From contig NZ_BOOJ01000055.1 in assembly GCF_016863175.1 (NCBI RefSeq), positions 78,555 through 142,554 on the forward strand: DNA of 64,000 nt, read 5' to 3'. Position numbers and translations under genes: made by a program. Shown here one piece after another: positions 14,087 to 22,914 of this stretch. The stretch is from Paraplanobispora siamensis. Lineage in GTDB: Bacteria > Actinomycetota > Actinomycetes > Streptosporangiales > Streptosporangiaceae. Position 1 is the stretch's first letter; the number at the start of each line of letters is the position of its first letter. The notes below the pieces were generated by a model, which did not search any database, had not been told where the DNA came from, and saw nothing but the letters and a program-made list of their open reading frames with translations.

Positions 14087-16705
14087 ATGATTCCGAGGAC
14101 GTTATCAGACTGGCGGGACGCGATGGCGATCAACTCCAAGGTCGTCGTCCCGGAGCAACCGCAGTGGATGGTCTGCCGGGCACGGATCATGGAGCGCCTG
14201 CGCAGGGGGACGGCGGGCTCGCTCACCGTCGTCACCGGCCCGCCGGGAGCGGGCAAGACCTCGGCCGTGGTCTCCTGGGCCACCGCCGACAAGAGTCCCG
14301 GGCCGGTCGCCTGGGTCACGCTGGATCCGGAGGACGTCCAGCCCGAGACCTTCTGGCCGCTGGTGGCCATGGCGCTCTACCACGCGGGGATCAACGTCTC
14401 CTGGGAGGCGATGGACTGGGGCAGGGCCCCCGGTGAGCTGGCCCTGGACGTCTCCGCCCACGGCGGGCCCGTCGTCCTGGTGCTGGACAACCTGCACATG
14501 TCCCACAACTCGGAGGTGAGCAGGGGGCTGACCTCCCTGCTGGAGAGTGCGCGTCCGTGGCTGCGGCTGGTGGTGACCGCGCGGCGGGACCCGGCTCTGC
14601 CGTTGCACCGCTACCGCCTGGCCGGGCAGCTCACCGAGGTGCGGGTCGGGCACCTGGCCTTCGCGGAGCGGGAGGCCGAGCCGCTGCTGGCCCAGCACGG
14701 GGTCCGGCTCGCCCCGGCGTCCCTGCGGGCGCTCGTACGGCGGACGGAGGGATGGGCGGCGGGCCTGCGCCTGGCCGCGATATCGCTGGAGGGCCACCCG
14801 GACCCGGAGGGCTTCGTCGCCCAGTTCGCCGGTGACGACAAGTCCGTCGTCGCCTACCTGATCGAGGAGGTGCTGGAGGCCCATCCCGGCGACCAGCGGC
14901 ACCTGCTGCTCGTCACGAGCGTCCCCGACCGGGTCAACTCGGAGCTGGCGGCCGAGCTCGGAGGCGCGGACGCGGGGAGATCGTTCGCCGAGATGGTGCG
15001 GGACAACCCGTTCGCCACCCAGCTGGACCACGGCTGGTACCGGTACCACCCGATGTTCGCCGAGGCGCTGCGCCTGATCCTGCGGCACGAGGCGCCCGCC
15101 GACGTCGCCGCGCTGAACCTGCGCGCCGCGGCCTGGTTCGCGCGCAGGGGCCTCCTCCTGGACGCCGTACGGCACGCCGTACGGGCCGACGACTGGGCCT
15201 ACGCCTCCCGGCTCGTCATCGGCCAGACGGCGGTGGGCCGGCTGCTCGGGCTGCGGCCCGACCGCTCGCTCGTGGACGCCCTGCGCGAGATGCCGGACCA
15301 CGTGACGCGGACGGAGGCCGAGTCCGGCCTCGTCGCGGCCGCCGTCGCCCGCGCGGGCGGCGACGACGTCTCCTGCGCCCGCGCTCTGCGCACCGCGACC
15401 GATCTGATCGGGCGGCTGCCCGCCGCGCGGGTCCTGCCCGCCCGCCTGGCCGCCGGCGTGATCCGGCTGACCGACCCGGGCCCGGACGACGCGGGACGGG
15501 CCCGGGCCGTCACCGAGGTCGAGAACCTCCTGCGGCGGCTCCCGGCCCGCTCGCTCGACGACCACCCCGAGATCCGCGCCCTGGTCCTGGCCGCCCGAGG
15601 CGGGATCGAGCTGGGGGAAGGGCGCATGACCGAGGCCGCCGACGCGTTCGGCACGGCCCTGACGTTCGCGCTGGAGACCGACGGGGAGTTCCTGCGCCGG
15701 CACTGCCTGGGGCATCTGGCGCTCGTCGAGTCCCTGCGCAGCAGGTTCGTCCGCGCCACCGAGCTGGCCGCGCGGGCGGAACAGCTCCCCGAGGTGTGCT
15801 CCGCGCCAGCCCGCCGCCGCGTCGCCGCCGCGCACCTCGCCTCCGCCTCGGTGGCCCTCCAGCACGTCGAGCTGCCGCGGGCCAGGCATGAGCTGTCCAG
15901 GGCGCGGATGGCCCTGGAGGAGTTCCCCGACACCGTGATGTCGGGCTTGGCCGCCCTGATCACCGCGGAGGTGGACCTGGTGGAGGGTCTGCCCCGGCGG
16001 GCGCTGGAAACCGTACGCGGTACCGTCGGCGGACCGGCGTGGCTGGAGCGCCGGCTGACGCTCGTCGAGGCCGACGCCCACACGCTGCTGGGAGAGCCCG
16101 TCGCGGCGCGCGAGGCCGCCGAGCGCGTCGGGGAGCCGGGCGACCCGCTGTCCGCGGTGGTCCTCGCACGCGCCTGGATCGGCGCCGGAGACCTGGGGAC
16201 GGCCGCGAAGGTCGTGCACGAGGCGCTGGCCGAACCCGGGGCGATCCCCGCCGACGTGCGCGTGGACGCCTGGCTGCTGGACGCCTACCTCTCCTACCGG
16301 TTCGCCGACCCCTCCCGGGGCCGCCGCTCCCTCGACCGCGCCCTGCGCCTGGGCGACCGCGACCAGCTGCTGCTGCCGTTCGTGCGGTCGAGGGCCTGGC
16401 TGCAGCCCCTGTTCCGGCACGACCCCGACCTCGTCCGGCCGTACCTGCGCCTTCTGGAGCTCCTGCGCTTCCAGCCCGGGACGGTCCCGGCCTCCGCCGA
16501 GTCCGCGGTCTACGGGCAGCTGAGCGCGCGCGAACTGGACGTCCTGCGGCACCTGTCGAAGATGATGACCACCGAGGAGATCGCCTCCCAGATGTACGTG
16601 TCGGTCAACACCGTCAAGACACACCTGAAGAGCATCTACCGCAAGCTCGCGGTCACCAGGCGCGGAGAGGCGGTGCGCCGGGCCAAGCACCTCTCCCTGG
16701 TCTGA
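14087..16705 (+). CDS. LAL (MalT-like) ATP-binding LuxR-family regulator 1
   Basis: This 872-residue STAND-type activator has an N-terminal NTPase domain with Walker A GPPGAGKT (51-58) and Walker B VVLVLDNLH (128-136), a long helical repeat (TPR-like) sensor region and a C-terminal LuxR helix-turn-helix (LSARELDVLRHLSK through VNTVKTHLKSIYRKL, about 808-860). Such proteins oligomerise on ATP and an inducer, then activate promoters at MalT boxes. Its own promoter carries three copies of the TCACCC/GGGTGA element that recurs through the next 32 kb, so it is a prime candidate regulator of that block. It is homologous to the LAL gene 0.5 kb downstream. Inducer unknown. Confidence 0.92.
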   Translation: MIPRTLSDWRDAMAINSKVVVPEQPQWMVCRARIMERLRRGTAGSLTVVTGPPGAGKTSAVVSWATADKSPGPVAWVTLDPEDVQPETFWPLVAMALYHAGINVSWEAMDWGRAPGELALDVSAHGGPVVLVLDNLHMSHNSEVSRGLTSLLESARPWLRLVVTARRDPALPLHRYRLAGQLTEVRVGHLAFAEREAEPLLAQHGVRLAPASLRALVRRTEGWAAGLRLAAISLEGHPDPEGFVAQFAGDDKSVVAYLIEEVLEAHPGDQRHLLLVTSVPDRVNSELAAELGGADAGRSFAEMVRDNPFATQLDHGWYRYHPMFAEALRLILRHEAPADVAALNLRAAAWFARRGLLLDAVRHAVRADDWAYASRLVIGQTAVGRLLGLRPDRSLVDALREMPDHVTRTEAESGLVAAAVARAGGDDVSCARALRTATDLIGRLPAARVLPARLAAGVIRLTDPGPDDAGRARAVTEVENLLRRLPARSLDDHPEIRALVLAARGGIELGEGRMTEAADAFGTALTFALETDGEFLRRHCLGHLALVESLRSRFVRATELAARAEQLPEVCSAPARRRVAAAHLASASVALQHVELPRARHELSRARMALEEFPDTVMSGLAALITAEVDLVEGLPRRALETVRGTVGGPAWLERRLTLVEADAHTLLGEPVAAREAAERVGEPGDPLSAVVLARAWIGAGDLGTAAKVVHEALAEPGAIPADVRVDAWLLDAYLSYRFADPSRGRRSLDRALRLGDRDQLLLPFVRSRAWLQPLFRHDPDLVRPYLRLLELLRFQPGTVPASAESAVYGQLSARELDVLRHLSKMMTTEEIASQMYVSVNTVKTHLKSIYRKLAVTRRGEAVRRAKHLSLV

Positions 16706-16731
16706 CATCCCGTCTGGGACACCGGTGGGGA

Positions 16732-16788
16732 TCCCGGCCGGAAGGCGGCCCCCGCGGAAGGCGGGGTAGCCGCTTCTCCCGGCCGGGA
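16732..16788. terminator. Bidirectional terminator between LAL 1 and a small gene
   Basis: TCCCGGCCGG and CCGGCCGGGA form the outer stem, with a second inner stem (CCCCGC with GCGGGG). It lies between two converging genes; the minus-strand stop codon is 5 bp away. Confidence 0.65.
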
Positions 16789-16792
16789 CCCG

Positions 16793-17041
16793 TCAGGGGC
16801 GCTCCCCTGACAGGGGCAGCCGGCGGATCTCGACGAGTTCCAGGCCCAGTGTCTGAATACGCTCCAGGAGCGCGTAAAGAGCGGCCTGATCGAGGTCGTC
16901 TCCCCGCACGACGGTCTCCACCGGATTCAGGGTCACCTTCAGACCTTCGAAAAGGGACTGGAACGACTCTCCGACCCGGCCTCGGATTCTGATCTCGTAG
17001 CCGCGCGAGACAGCCGCACCGGAATCAGGCTCGCTGTTCAC
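16793..17041 (-). CDS. Small conserved hypothetical protein
   Basis: This 82-residue protein has a flexible N-terminus followed by a compact predicted alpha/beta domain (YEIRIRGRVGESFQSLFEGL, then a helix LDQAALYALLERIQTLGLELVEIRRL). Similar short proteins occur near LAL regulators and stress genes in actinomycetes, but I know of no function. It is divergent from LAL 2. The 209-bp gap between them holds unpaired GGGTGA half-sites at 17099 and 17130 and TCACC-type half-sites at 17082 and 17111, but no 17-bp copy, so it may be a weak member of the same regulon. Confidence 0.75.
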   Translation of the reverse strand: MNSEPDSGAAVSRGYEIRIRGRVGESFQSLFEGLKVTLNPVETVVRGDDLDQAALYALLERIQTLGLELVEIRRLPLSGERP

Positions 17042-17250
17042 GCTCGCTCTCCTTCCCCTTCCGCGGAACCCCGTGGGAGGTTCACCTACGAGTCAGCCGG
17101 GTGAAACCCCTCACCGCATCCTTCGCAGGGGGTGATAGAGCACGGACATGCTCCGGCCGGTGCGGAGGACCCCGCCGGAGGAAAGCGCGTTGACTGTCCT
17201 GCTTCCCCGAACAAGACTTCTTCGCATAGACGCCGCTACGGAGAACCGAA

Positions 17251-19581
17251 ATGCGCAGGTGGTTCCGCGAAACAGAACGTAAGAAGCAGGACTCGCACGG
17301 AATTGACCGTCTCTCATCCTCATCTCTCACCTCGTTCGCCGACATACGCACCCACCCTCCCTCGCACCGTCCCGAGTGGATCCACCGTCCTGCTCTGATC
17401 CGGACGCTGAACGGCGCCCGGAGTGCCCGGCTGGTCCTCGTCTCGGCGCCGGCCGGATTCGGCAAGTCGGCGCTCGTCGCCGAATGGCGTGCCTCGGCCG
17501 ATCAGGACCGGCCGTTCGCCTGGGTCACCCTCGACCGGAGCGCGAACGCGGCCGGCGTGCTGTGGCGGGCCGTCGAGACCGCGATACGTGGGGCGATCCC
17601 GGAGCTGGACGGCGACTGGCCGGAGATCTCACTGCCGGACCAATCGCAGGACCATGCACAGGAGCAGGCACAGGATCAGGCGTCCGACGCCGACGAGCTG
17701 CTGCTGCTCCGCCTCCTCGGTGTGCTGGCCGCCCGGCGCCGGCCCTGCGTCCTCGTGCTGGACGACTTCCACACCCTGCACGACCCCCTGCGCCACCGGC
17801 AGGTCGAGACGTTCGCCGACCACCTGCCGGCCGGCGTCCAGCTCGTCATCGTCACCCGCGCCGAGCCCGCGCTCCCGCTCGCCCGCTACCGCACCGTCAA
17901 CGACATCGTGGAACTGCGTACGGACGACCTGCGCTTCACGAAGGAGGAGGCCGCCCGGCTCGTCCACCGGCTCGCCGGCGTCCGGCTCCACGGCTCCGTC
18001 CTCGACGGCCTGCTCGACAGCACCGAAGGCTGGCCCGCCGCCCTGCACATGGCGGCGCTGTCCCTGCGGACCGCGACCGACCCCGCCGCGTTCGTCGCCG
18101 ACTTCACCGGCACCTACCGCACCGTCGCCGACTATCTGGACGAGGAGGTGATCGGGTCGCTCAGCGCCGAGCTGCGCCGGTTCCTGCTGTGCGTCTCCGT
18201 CCTCGACCGGTTCACCGCGGCGTTGTGCGACGCCGTGGCCGGCACCTCCGACGCCGCCGGGCTGCTCCAGGAGCTGGAGCGGACGAACACGTTCCTCGTC
18301 CCCCTCGACGGCCACCGCTACGAGTACCGCCTGCACCGCCTGTTCCGGCAGGCCCTCCTGGGCGAGCTGACCCGCGCCGAGCCGGAGCTCGCCGCCACGC
18401 TGCACCGGCGTGCGAGCGACTGGTACGGCGAGCGGAAGCGGGCCCGCGACGCGATCGAGCACGCGCTGGCGGGCGAGGACGGGGAGCGGGCGCTGCGGCT
18501 GTTCCAGGCGCACTGGGCCGAGTACGTCAACGCCGGGCACCTGGCGATCGTCCAGGGGTGGATGCGGTCGATCGGCACGGCGCGGGCCGGCGGCGATCCC
18601 GTGACGGCCGTCTGCGCGGCCTGGATCTCCGCCCTGTCCGGCGACCGCCTGGCGACGCGGCACTGGCTGCACGTCGCCGAGAGCCTCCCGCACCGGGGAC
18701 CGCTCCCCGACGGCTCGCCCTCGGTCCGCTTCTCGGTCTGCCTGGTCCACGCGCTGTTCGGGTTCGACGGCGTGCCGAGCATGCTCGGCGCGGCCCGCGA
18801 GGCCGTGGCCCTCGAACCCGACCCGACGGCGCAGTGGCACTCGGCCGCCCGCACCGCGCTCGGCTACGGCCTCTACCTGAACGGCGACGGAGAGGCCGCG
18901 CTGCGCCCCCTGGAGCAGGCGGCGCAGAACACGGCGGCATGGCCGATCTTCCGGATCCTCGCCCTGGCCGTCCTGTCGCTCACGCTGGGCGGCCTCGGCC
19001 GCTTCGCGGAGGCCGAGGAACCGGCCAGAGTCGCCTACGACCTCGCCGAGGCCTGGCAGCTCACCGAGTCGCCCACGACCTCACCGGCCGCCGACGCCCT
19101 CGGCGCCGTGCTCGCCCGCGAGGGACGGCCCCTGGAGGCCAGGCGGCTGCTGGAGCGCGCCCTCGACGTCCGCCGCAGAGTCGTCGGCCTGACGCCCTGG
19201 CCGACCCTGGGCCTGCTGATCAGGCTTGCGGGGGTCGCCTCCGGCTCCGGCGACCGGACGGCCGCGCGCGGCTTCGTCGACCAGGCGGAGCATCTCCTGA
19301 CGGCCGAGCCGGACAGCGGCGAGCACCTGCGCGCCGAGGTCTCCCGGATCCGCCACGCGACCGACGCCGTACGGCCCGCCGTCCCGCTGGGACCGCTGAC
19401 CCCGCGCGAGCTGGCCGTGCTGCGGCTGCTGCAGGGAGACCTGTCCGTGCGCGAGATCGGCCAGGAGCTCTTCCTGTCGGCCAACACCGTCAAGACCCAC
19501 ACCCGTTCGATCTACCGCAAGCTCGGTGTCACCTCCCGCCATGACGCCGTCCACCACGCCCGCCGGTTGGGGCTGCTGTAA
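17251..19581 (+). CDS. LAL (MalT-like) ATP-binding LuxR-family regulator 2
   Basis: This 776-residue paralogue of the preceding LAL has Walker A APAGFGKS (66-73), Walker B CVLVLDDFH (166-174), a helical sensor region and a C-terminal LuxR domain (LTPRELAVLRLLQGD then ANTVKTHTRSIYRKLGV, about 712-765). A Gln/Asp-rich insert at about 130-148 separates the two Walker motifs. The first ATG has only a weak GAGAA before it, so the true start may be an internal codon before the conserved HRPEWIHRPALI. The two LALs may act as a pair or a cascade. A run of operator copies follows directly after its stop codon. Confidence 0.9.
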   Translation: MRRWFRETERKKQDSHGIDRLSSSSLTSFADIRTHPPSHRPEWIHRPALIRTLNGARSARLVLVSAPAGFGKSALVAEWRASADQDRPFAWVTLDRSANAAGVLWRAVETAIRGAIPELDGDWPEISLPDQSQDHAQEQAQDQASDADELLLLRLLGVLAARRRPCVLVLDDFHTLHDPLRHRQVETFADHLPAGVQLVIVTRAEPALPLARYRTVNDIVELRTDDLRFTKEEAARLVHRLAGVRLHGSVLDGLLDSTEGWPAALHMAALSLRTATDPAAFVADFTGTYRTVADYLDEEVIGSLSAELRRFLLCVSVLDRFTAALCDAVAGTSDAAGLLQELERTNTFLVPLDGHRYEYRLHRLFRQALLGELTRAEPELAATLHRRASDWYGERKRARDAIEHALAGEDGERALRLFQAHWAEYVNAGHLAIVQGWMRSIGTARAGGDPVTAVCAAWISALSGDRLATRHWLHVAESLPHRGPLPDGSPSVRFSVCLVHALFGFDGVPSMLGAAREAVALEPDPTAQWHSAARTALGYGLYLNGDGEAALRPLEQAAQNTAAWPIFRILALAVLSLTLGGLGRFAEAEEPARVAYDLAEAWQLTESPTTSPAADALGAVLAREGRPLEARRLLERALDVRRRVVGLTPWPTLGLLIRLAGVASGSGDRTAARGFVDQAEHLLTAEPDSGEHLRAEVSRIRHATDAVRPAVPLGPLTPRELAVLRLLQGDLSVREIGQELFLSANTVKTHTRSIYRKLGVTSRHDAVHHARRLGLL

Positions 19582-19640
19582 GGGATCCACCGGGCCGCCG
19601 CGAGGAGCGCGGCCCGGAGAGGACGTCATCCGGAAGGCCG

Positions 19641-19673
19641 TCACCCGGTGAGGGTGTCACCCGGAAGGTGTGA
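19641..19673. promoter_or_regulatory. Two abutting 17-bp operators
   Basis: TCACCC-GGTGA-GGGTGT and TCACCC-GGAAG-GTGTGA share one base (19657). The second is the exact reverse complement of the site at 13964. They lie 74-106 bp before the membrane protein gene that follows. Confidence 0.7.
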
Positions 19674-19746
19674 AGCCCCCGGGCCGCCCCGAGGCCAGCA
19701 TCCTGTCCGAGCAGGATCGCTGCGCCGACTGTTCCGGGAGGCCACC

Positions 19747-21438
19747 ATGCCCGGTGACGAACAGCACGTCCGCCCCACCGAGCCGGCGGAGACCGGCCCG
19801 CCGCAGACGACCGGGCCCGGATCCCCCGCCCCGCCCGGGGCGGCCGAGGCCGGCCCGTCCTCCTCGTCCCGGACGCCCGAGACGGCCCGGACCGGCCCGT
19901 CCTCCTCGTCCCGGACACCTGAGACGGTCCAGGCGGGTCCGTCCTCCTCGTCCCGGACGGCCGAGACTGCCCAGGCCGACCCGTCCCCCCCGGCGGGCAC
20001 GACCGAGGCCTCCGAGGCCGGTCCGCCTCCCCCGCCCCAGCCGCCCGAGTCGGCGCAGGCGGAGCTGGAGCGCCTGCGGGCCGAGGTGGCCGAGCTGCGC
20101 GGCCGGCTCGTCACCAGGACGCGGCAGCGCCGGCGGGGCTTCGCCGTACGGCGCACCGTCGCCGCGATCCTGGCCGCCCTGGCCGGCCTCGGCCTGGTGG
20201 CCTCCCTCATCGGGCTCTGGGGCGGGCGCACGGTGCTCAACACCGACCGCTGGGTGGCGACGGTGGAGACCCTCCCGGATCATCCCGAGGTCACCAACGC
20301 GGTGGCGACCTATCTCACCGACGAGGTCTTCAGCGTCCTGAACGTGGAGCAGCGGCTGGCCGAGGTGCTGCCTCCCCGGGCGACGTTCCTCGCCGGGCCG
20401 GTGACCGGCGCCGTGCACGGCTACACCAGGGACCTCGTCGCCAAGTTCATGGCGTCCGAGCAGTTCCAGACGCTGTGGGTCACCGCGAACCGGTTCGCGC
20501 ACGCGCGGATCGTCGCGATCGCCGAGGGCACCAGCCCGTCGGTCTCCGTCGAGGGCAGCACGGTGACCCTGAACCTGCTGCCCGTCGTGAACAACCTCCT
20601 GGTCACCATCGAGAACCAGCTGCCGACCATCTTCGGCAAGGAGATCGACCTGCCGACGCTCTCCTCCGGTGAGATCCCGGCCGGCCTGCACCAGCGCATC
20701 GAGACCGCACTCGGTGTGTCGCTGCCCGCAGACTTCGCCCAGATCAAGCTCTACGACCGGCCCATGCTCGGTCAGATCCAGGACTCCGTGGTCGTGTTCA
20801 AGCGCTTCATCGTGCTCCTGGTCGCCGGGACCCTGCTCGCGCTCGTCCTCGCGCTGTGGATATCGCCCCACCGCCGGCGCACACTGCTGCAGCTGGGGAT
20901 GTGGACGGCGATCTCCGCGGTCGTCCTGTCGAGTGCGCTGCGGGCCGTACGGGACCAGCTGCTCGGGCTCGTCCCCGAGGGGATGTACCGCCAGGCGGTG
21001 TCCGTCGCGGTGTACGACATCTTCTCCGACCTGCGGGTGTGGGGGCTGTGGGCCCTGTGGACGGGTGTCGCGGTCGCGGTCCTGTGCTATCTCTTCGGTC
21101 CCGGACGCTTCCCGGTCGCGCTGCGCCGCTACGTGGCGGCCGGCGCCCGCGCCGTGGCGGGGACGGCCCGCTCGGTCGGCACCGACGTCCGGCTCAGGAC
21201 GTGGATCGCCCGCTACCTGGACGTGCTGCGGATCGGCGGGATCATCGTGGCCGCCGTCGTCGCGCTGCTGTTCTCCTCGTGGACGGCGCTGTTCGTGATC
21301 GCCGCCGTCCTGGTGGGCTACGAGGTGCTCGTCACCCTCGTCGCCCGCGGCGCCGGGCCTCCTCCGGACGCGGAACCGCCCGCGGGCACCGCCGCGCCGG
21401 TGACGACCGGCCGGCCTCAGGTCATCCCCGGCGGGTGA
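19747..21438 (+). CDS. Large membrane protein with Ser/Pro-rich N-terminal repeats
   Basis: This 563-residue protein has a disordered N-terminus with three tandem 14-residue repeats (GPSSSSRTPETART type, about 38-80), a coiled-coil-like stretch (AELERLRAEVAELRGRL), one TM helix near 145-165, a large external domain (about 170-350, DRWVATVETLPDHPEVTNAV) and four or five TM helices after it. The layout matches actinomycete membrane proteins of unknown function whose outer domain follows the first helix. GGGAGG lies 5 bp before the ATG. Two abutting copies of the block's operator precede it. No enzymatic motif is visible. Confidence 0.8.
   Translation: MPGDEQHVRPTEPAETGPPQTTGPGSPAPPGAAEAGPSSSSRTPETARTGPSSSSRTPETVQAGPSSSSRTAETAQADPSPPAGTTEASEAGPPPPPQPPESAQAELERLRAEVAELRGRLVTRTRQRRRGFAVRRTVAAILAALAGLGLVASLIGLWGGRTVLNTDRWVATVETLPDHPEVTNAVATYLTDEVFSVLNVEQRLAEVLPPRATFLAGPVTGAVHGYTRDLVAKFMASEQFQTLWVTANRFAHARIVAIAEGTSPSVSVEGSTVTLNLLPVVNNLLVTIENQLPTIFGKEIDLPTLSSGEIPAGLHQRIETALGVSLPADFAQIKLYDRPMLGQIQDSVVVFKRFIVLLVAGTLLALVLALWISPHRRRTLLQLGMWTAISAVVLSSALRAVRDQLLGLVPEGMYRQAVSVAVYDIFSDLRVWGLWALWTGVAVAVLCYLFGPGRFPVALRRYVAAGARAVAGTARSVGTDVRLRTWIARYLDVLRIGGIIVAAVVALLFSSWTALFVIAAVLVGYEVLVTLVARGAGPPPDAEPPAGTAAPVTTGRPQVIPGG
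21422..21438. promoter_or_regulatory. 17-bp operator before the DUF1269 gene
   Basis: TCATCC-CCGGC-GGGTGA overlaps the last codons and stop of the preceding gene and lies about 100 bp before the DUF1269 start. Confidence 0.6.
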
Positions 21439-21536
21439 TGGCCGCCCCTCTCCCGCGTGACACGGTGCCCGTAAGGACGGCACGGCAGCAAGAAGGGGCC
21501 GGCCGACGCGAGCGACACGCAGAGGAGAGGGCGGAC

Positions 21537-22088
21537 ATGGCCATCGGACCTGTGCAGCTCGTCGTGCTGGGGTTCAACCATCCCGAGTTCCACGGCGAGA
21601 TCATCGGTGAGCTGGAGCGGTTGCGGCAGAGCGACACGGTACGGGTGATCGACGCGCTCGCCGTCTACAAGGACAAGGCGGGCGACATCGAGGTCGAGCA
21701 CCTGAGCAACATCACCACCGACGAGGCGATCGAGCTGGGCAGCGCGATCGGCGCTCTGATCGGCCTCGGCATCGAGGGCGACAAGGAGGGCGCCGTCGCC
21801 GGCGCGGTCGCCGGCGCCGAGAAGGTCGCGCAGGAGGGCCTGCACGTGTTCACCGGGGAGGACGCCTGGGACGTCATCGAGGACATCCCGAACGACTCCG
21901 CGGCCGCGCTCATCCTGCTGGAGCACCACTGGGCGGTGCCGCTGCGGGACGCGGTGTTCCGCGCGGGCGGCTTCCGCATCAGCGACGCCTTCATCAGCCC
22001 GCTCGACCTCGTCGCGCTCGGCATGTACACGGCCGAGGAGGCCAGGCAGCTCCACGAGATGGAGACGGCCGCCGCCACCAGGAAGTGA
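21537..22088 (+). CDS. DUF1269-like protein
   Basis: This 183-residue protein begins with a ferredoxin-like strand-helix (VQLVVLGFNHPEFHGEIIGELERL), continues with a Gly/Ala-rich amphipathic hairpin (GSAIGALIGLGIEGD, then GAVAGAVAGA, about 75-100) and ends with a second alpha/beta half that includes ALILLEHHWAVPLRDAV. This is the pattern of DUF1269-type proteins, which have a membrane-embedding glycine hairpin between two soluble halves. Function is unknown; they are often induced by stress. GGAGAGGG precedes the ATG. A tiny Arg-rich peptide gene follows after 35 bp, and both end at one strong terminator. Confidence 0.75.
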   Translation: MAIGPVQLVVLGFNHPEFHGEIIGELERLRQSDTVRVIDALAVYKDKAGDIEVEHLSNITTDEAIELGSAIGALIGLGIEGDKEGAVAGAVAGAEKVAQEGLHVFTGEDAWDVIEDIPNDSAAALILLEHHWAVPLRDAVFRAGGFRISDAFISPLDLVALGMYTAEEARQLHEMETAAATRK

Positions 22089-22123
22089 CCACAGGACCGA
22101 CTCACGGAGACGGAGGTACAGCG

Positions 22124-22198
22124 ATGTTCGGAGCCAGAAGAGTCGCCCGGCGCACATCCCGCCGCACCGCGCGCCGCGTGGCCCGGCGACGCCGCTGA
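22124..22198 (+). CDS. 24-residue arginine-rich peptide
   Basis: ATG to TGA encodes 24 residues, of which 12 are Arg, mostly in (V/T)(A/S)RR units, preceded by MFGA. A GGAGG site lies 7 bp before the ATG. The ORF sits 35 bp after the DUF1269 gene and 58 bp before an intrinsic terminator, so it is probably translated from the same mRNA. Possible roles are membrane binding, nucleic-acid binding or modulation of the DUF1269 protein; none is shown. Net charge is about +12. Confidence 0.55.
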   Translation: MFGARRVARRTSRRTARRVARRRR

Positions 22199-22256
22199 GG
22201 AACCGCCGCCCGCCCGCGGAGGCCGCTTCCGGCGCCCCGCGGGCGGGCACACGGAA

Positions 22257-22309
22257 AACCCGACCGAGCGGTCCCAATGGGCCGGGGCCGCTCGGTCGGG
22301 TTCTTTTCT
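22257..22309 (+). terminator. Intrinsic terminator after the DUF1269/peptide unit
   Basis: AACCCGACCGAGCGG and its exact complement form a 15-bp stem around a 16-base loop, followed by TTCTTTTCTG. This is a textbook rho-independent terminator and one of the few with a T-tract in this window. Confidence 0.92.
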
Positions 22310-22320
22310 GTGCTCTCTCG

Positions 22321-22360
22321 CTTCCGGGGACTTCCGGGGACTTCCGGGGACTTCCGGGGA
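22321..22360. repeat. Four perfect 10-bp tandem repeats
   Basis: CTTCCGGGGA is repeated four times between the terminator and the stop codon of the DUF7144 gene. Non-coding. Confidence 0.9.
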
Positions 22361-22365
22361 CGCCG

Positions 22366-22812
22366 TCAGTAGGACATGTTCTGCTCGACCGCGCGCTTGT
22401 TGTAGACGCACAGCGCCCAGATCACGAACACGTCCATGGTGATCATGATCAGCGACCAGACCGGGTAGTACGGCAGGAACAGGAACTGGGTGACGGCGTT
22501 CAGCACCGCGAAGCCGATGCCGACGATGCGGGCCCAGAGCTGCCCGCTGAAGATGAAGAATCCGGCGACCACGGCGAGGGCGCCGAGGACCAGGTGGATC
22601 CAGCCCCAGACCGTCACGTCGATCTGATAGACGTAGTTCGGCGCGACGAGGTAGAACTGGTCCTCCAGGATGGCCGCGAGCCCCTGGAACGCCTGGAAGA
22701 TTCCGATCATCACCATCATGATCCCGGCGAACAACGCGAATCCGATGGCCCATTCGCTGACCGGCTTGTCGTCCACCGGCTCTTCGTGTCTCGCGGATAC
22801 CTGCTCTGACAT
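22366..22812 (-). CDS. DUF7144-family membrane protein (paralogue 1)
   Basis: This 148-residue protein has a polar N-terminus and four TM helices. The family core is clear: FQGLAAILEDQFYLVAPNYV, DVTVWGWIHLVLG, LWARIVGIG, FLPYYPVWSLIMITMDVFVIWAL. These are the same blocks as in the paralogues that end at 22915 and start at 30897. The role is unknown; such genes often lie with stress or low-oxygen functions in actinomycetes. GGAGGT lies directly before the ATG. The operator at 22880 precedes it, with a degenerate copy at 22856. Confidence 0.88.
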   Translation of the reverse strand: MSEQVSARHEEPVDDKPVSEWAIGFALFAGIMMVMIGIFQAFQGLAAILEDQFYLVAPNYVYQIDVTVWGWIHLVLGALAVVAGFFIFSGQLWARIVGIGFAVLNAVTQFLFLPYYPVWSLIMITMDVFVIWALCVYNKRAVEQNMSY

Positions 22813-22879
22813 GGCACCTCCCATTGGGTACTGCAGGCCGCATACGCGGCAAGGGTCACCCGGAGCGAGCGAGCGCAAC

Positions 22880-22896
22880 TCACCCGCGACGGATGA
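22880..22896. promoter_or_regulatory. 17-bp operator before DUF7144 paralogue 1
   Basis: TCACCC-GCGAC-GGATGA, centred 76 bp before the minus-strand start. A half-matched copy (TCACCC-GGAGC-GAGCGA) lies at 22856-22872. Confidence 0.7.
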
Positions 22897-22914
22897 GATT
22901 TCCCGCAGGTGCGG

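Noticed and set aside
17099..17135. GGGTGA half-sites before LAL regulator 2 as further copies of the 17-bp operator
   Set aside because: No partner half-site lies at the required 5-bp spacing, so I mention them only as half-sites.
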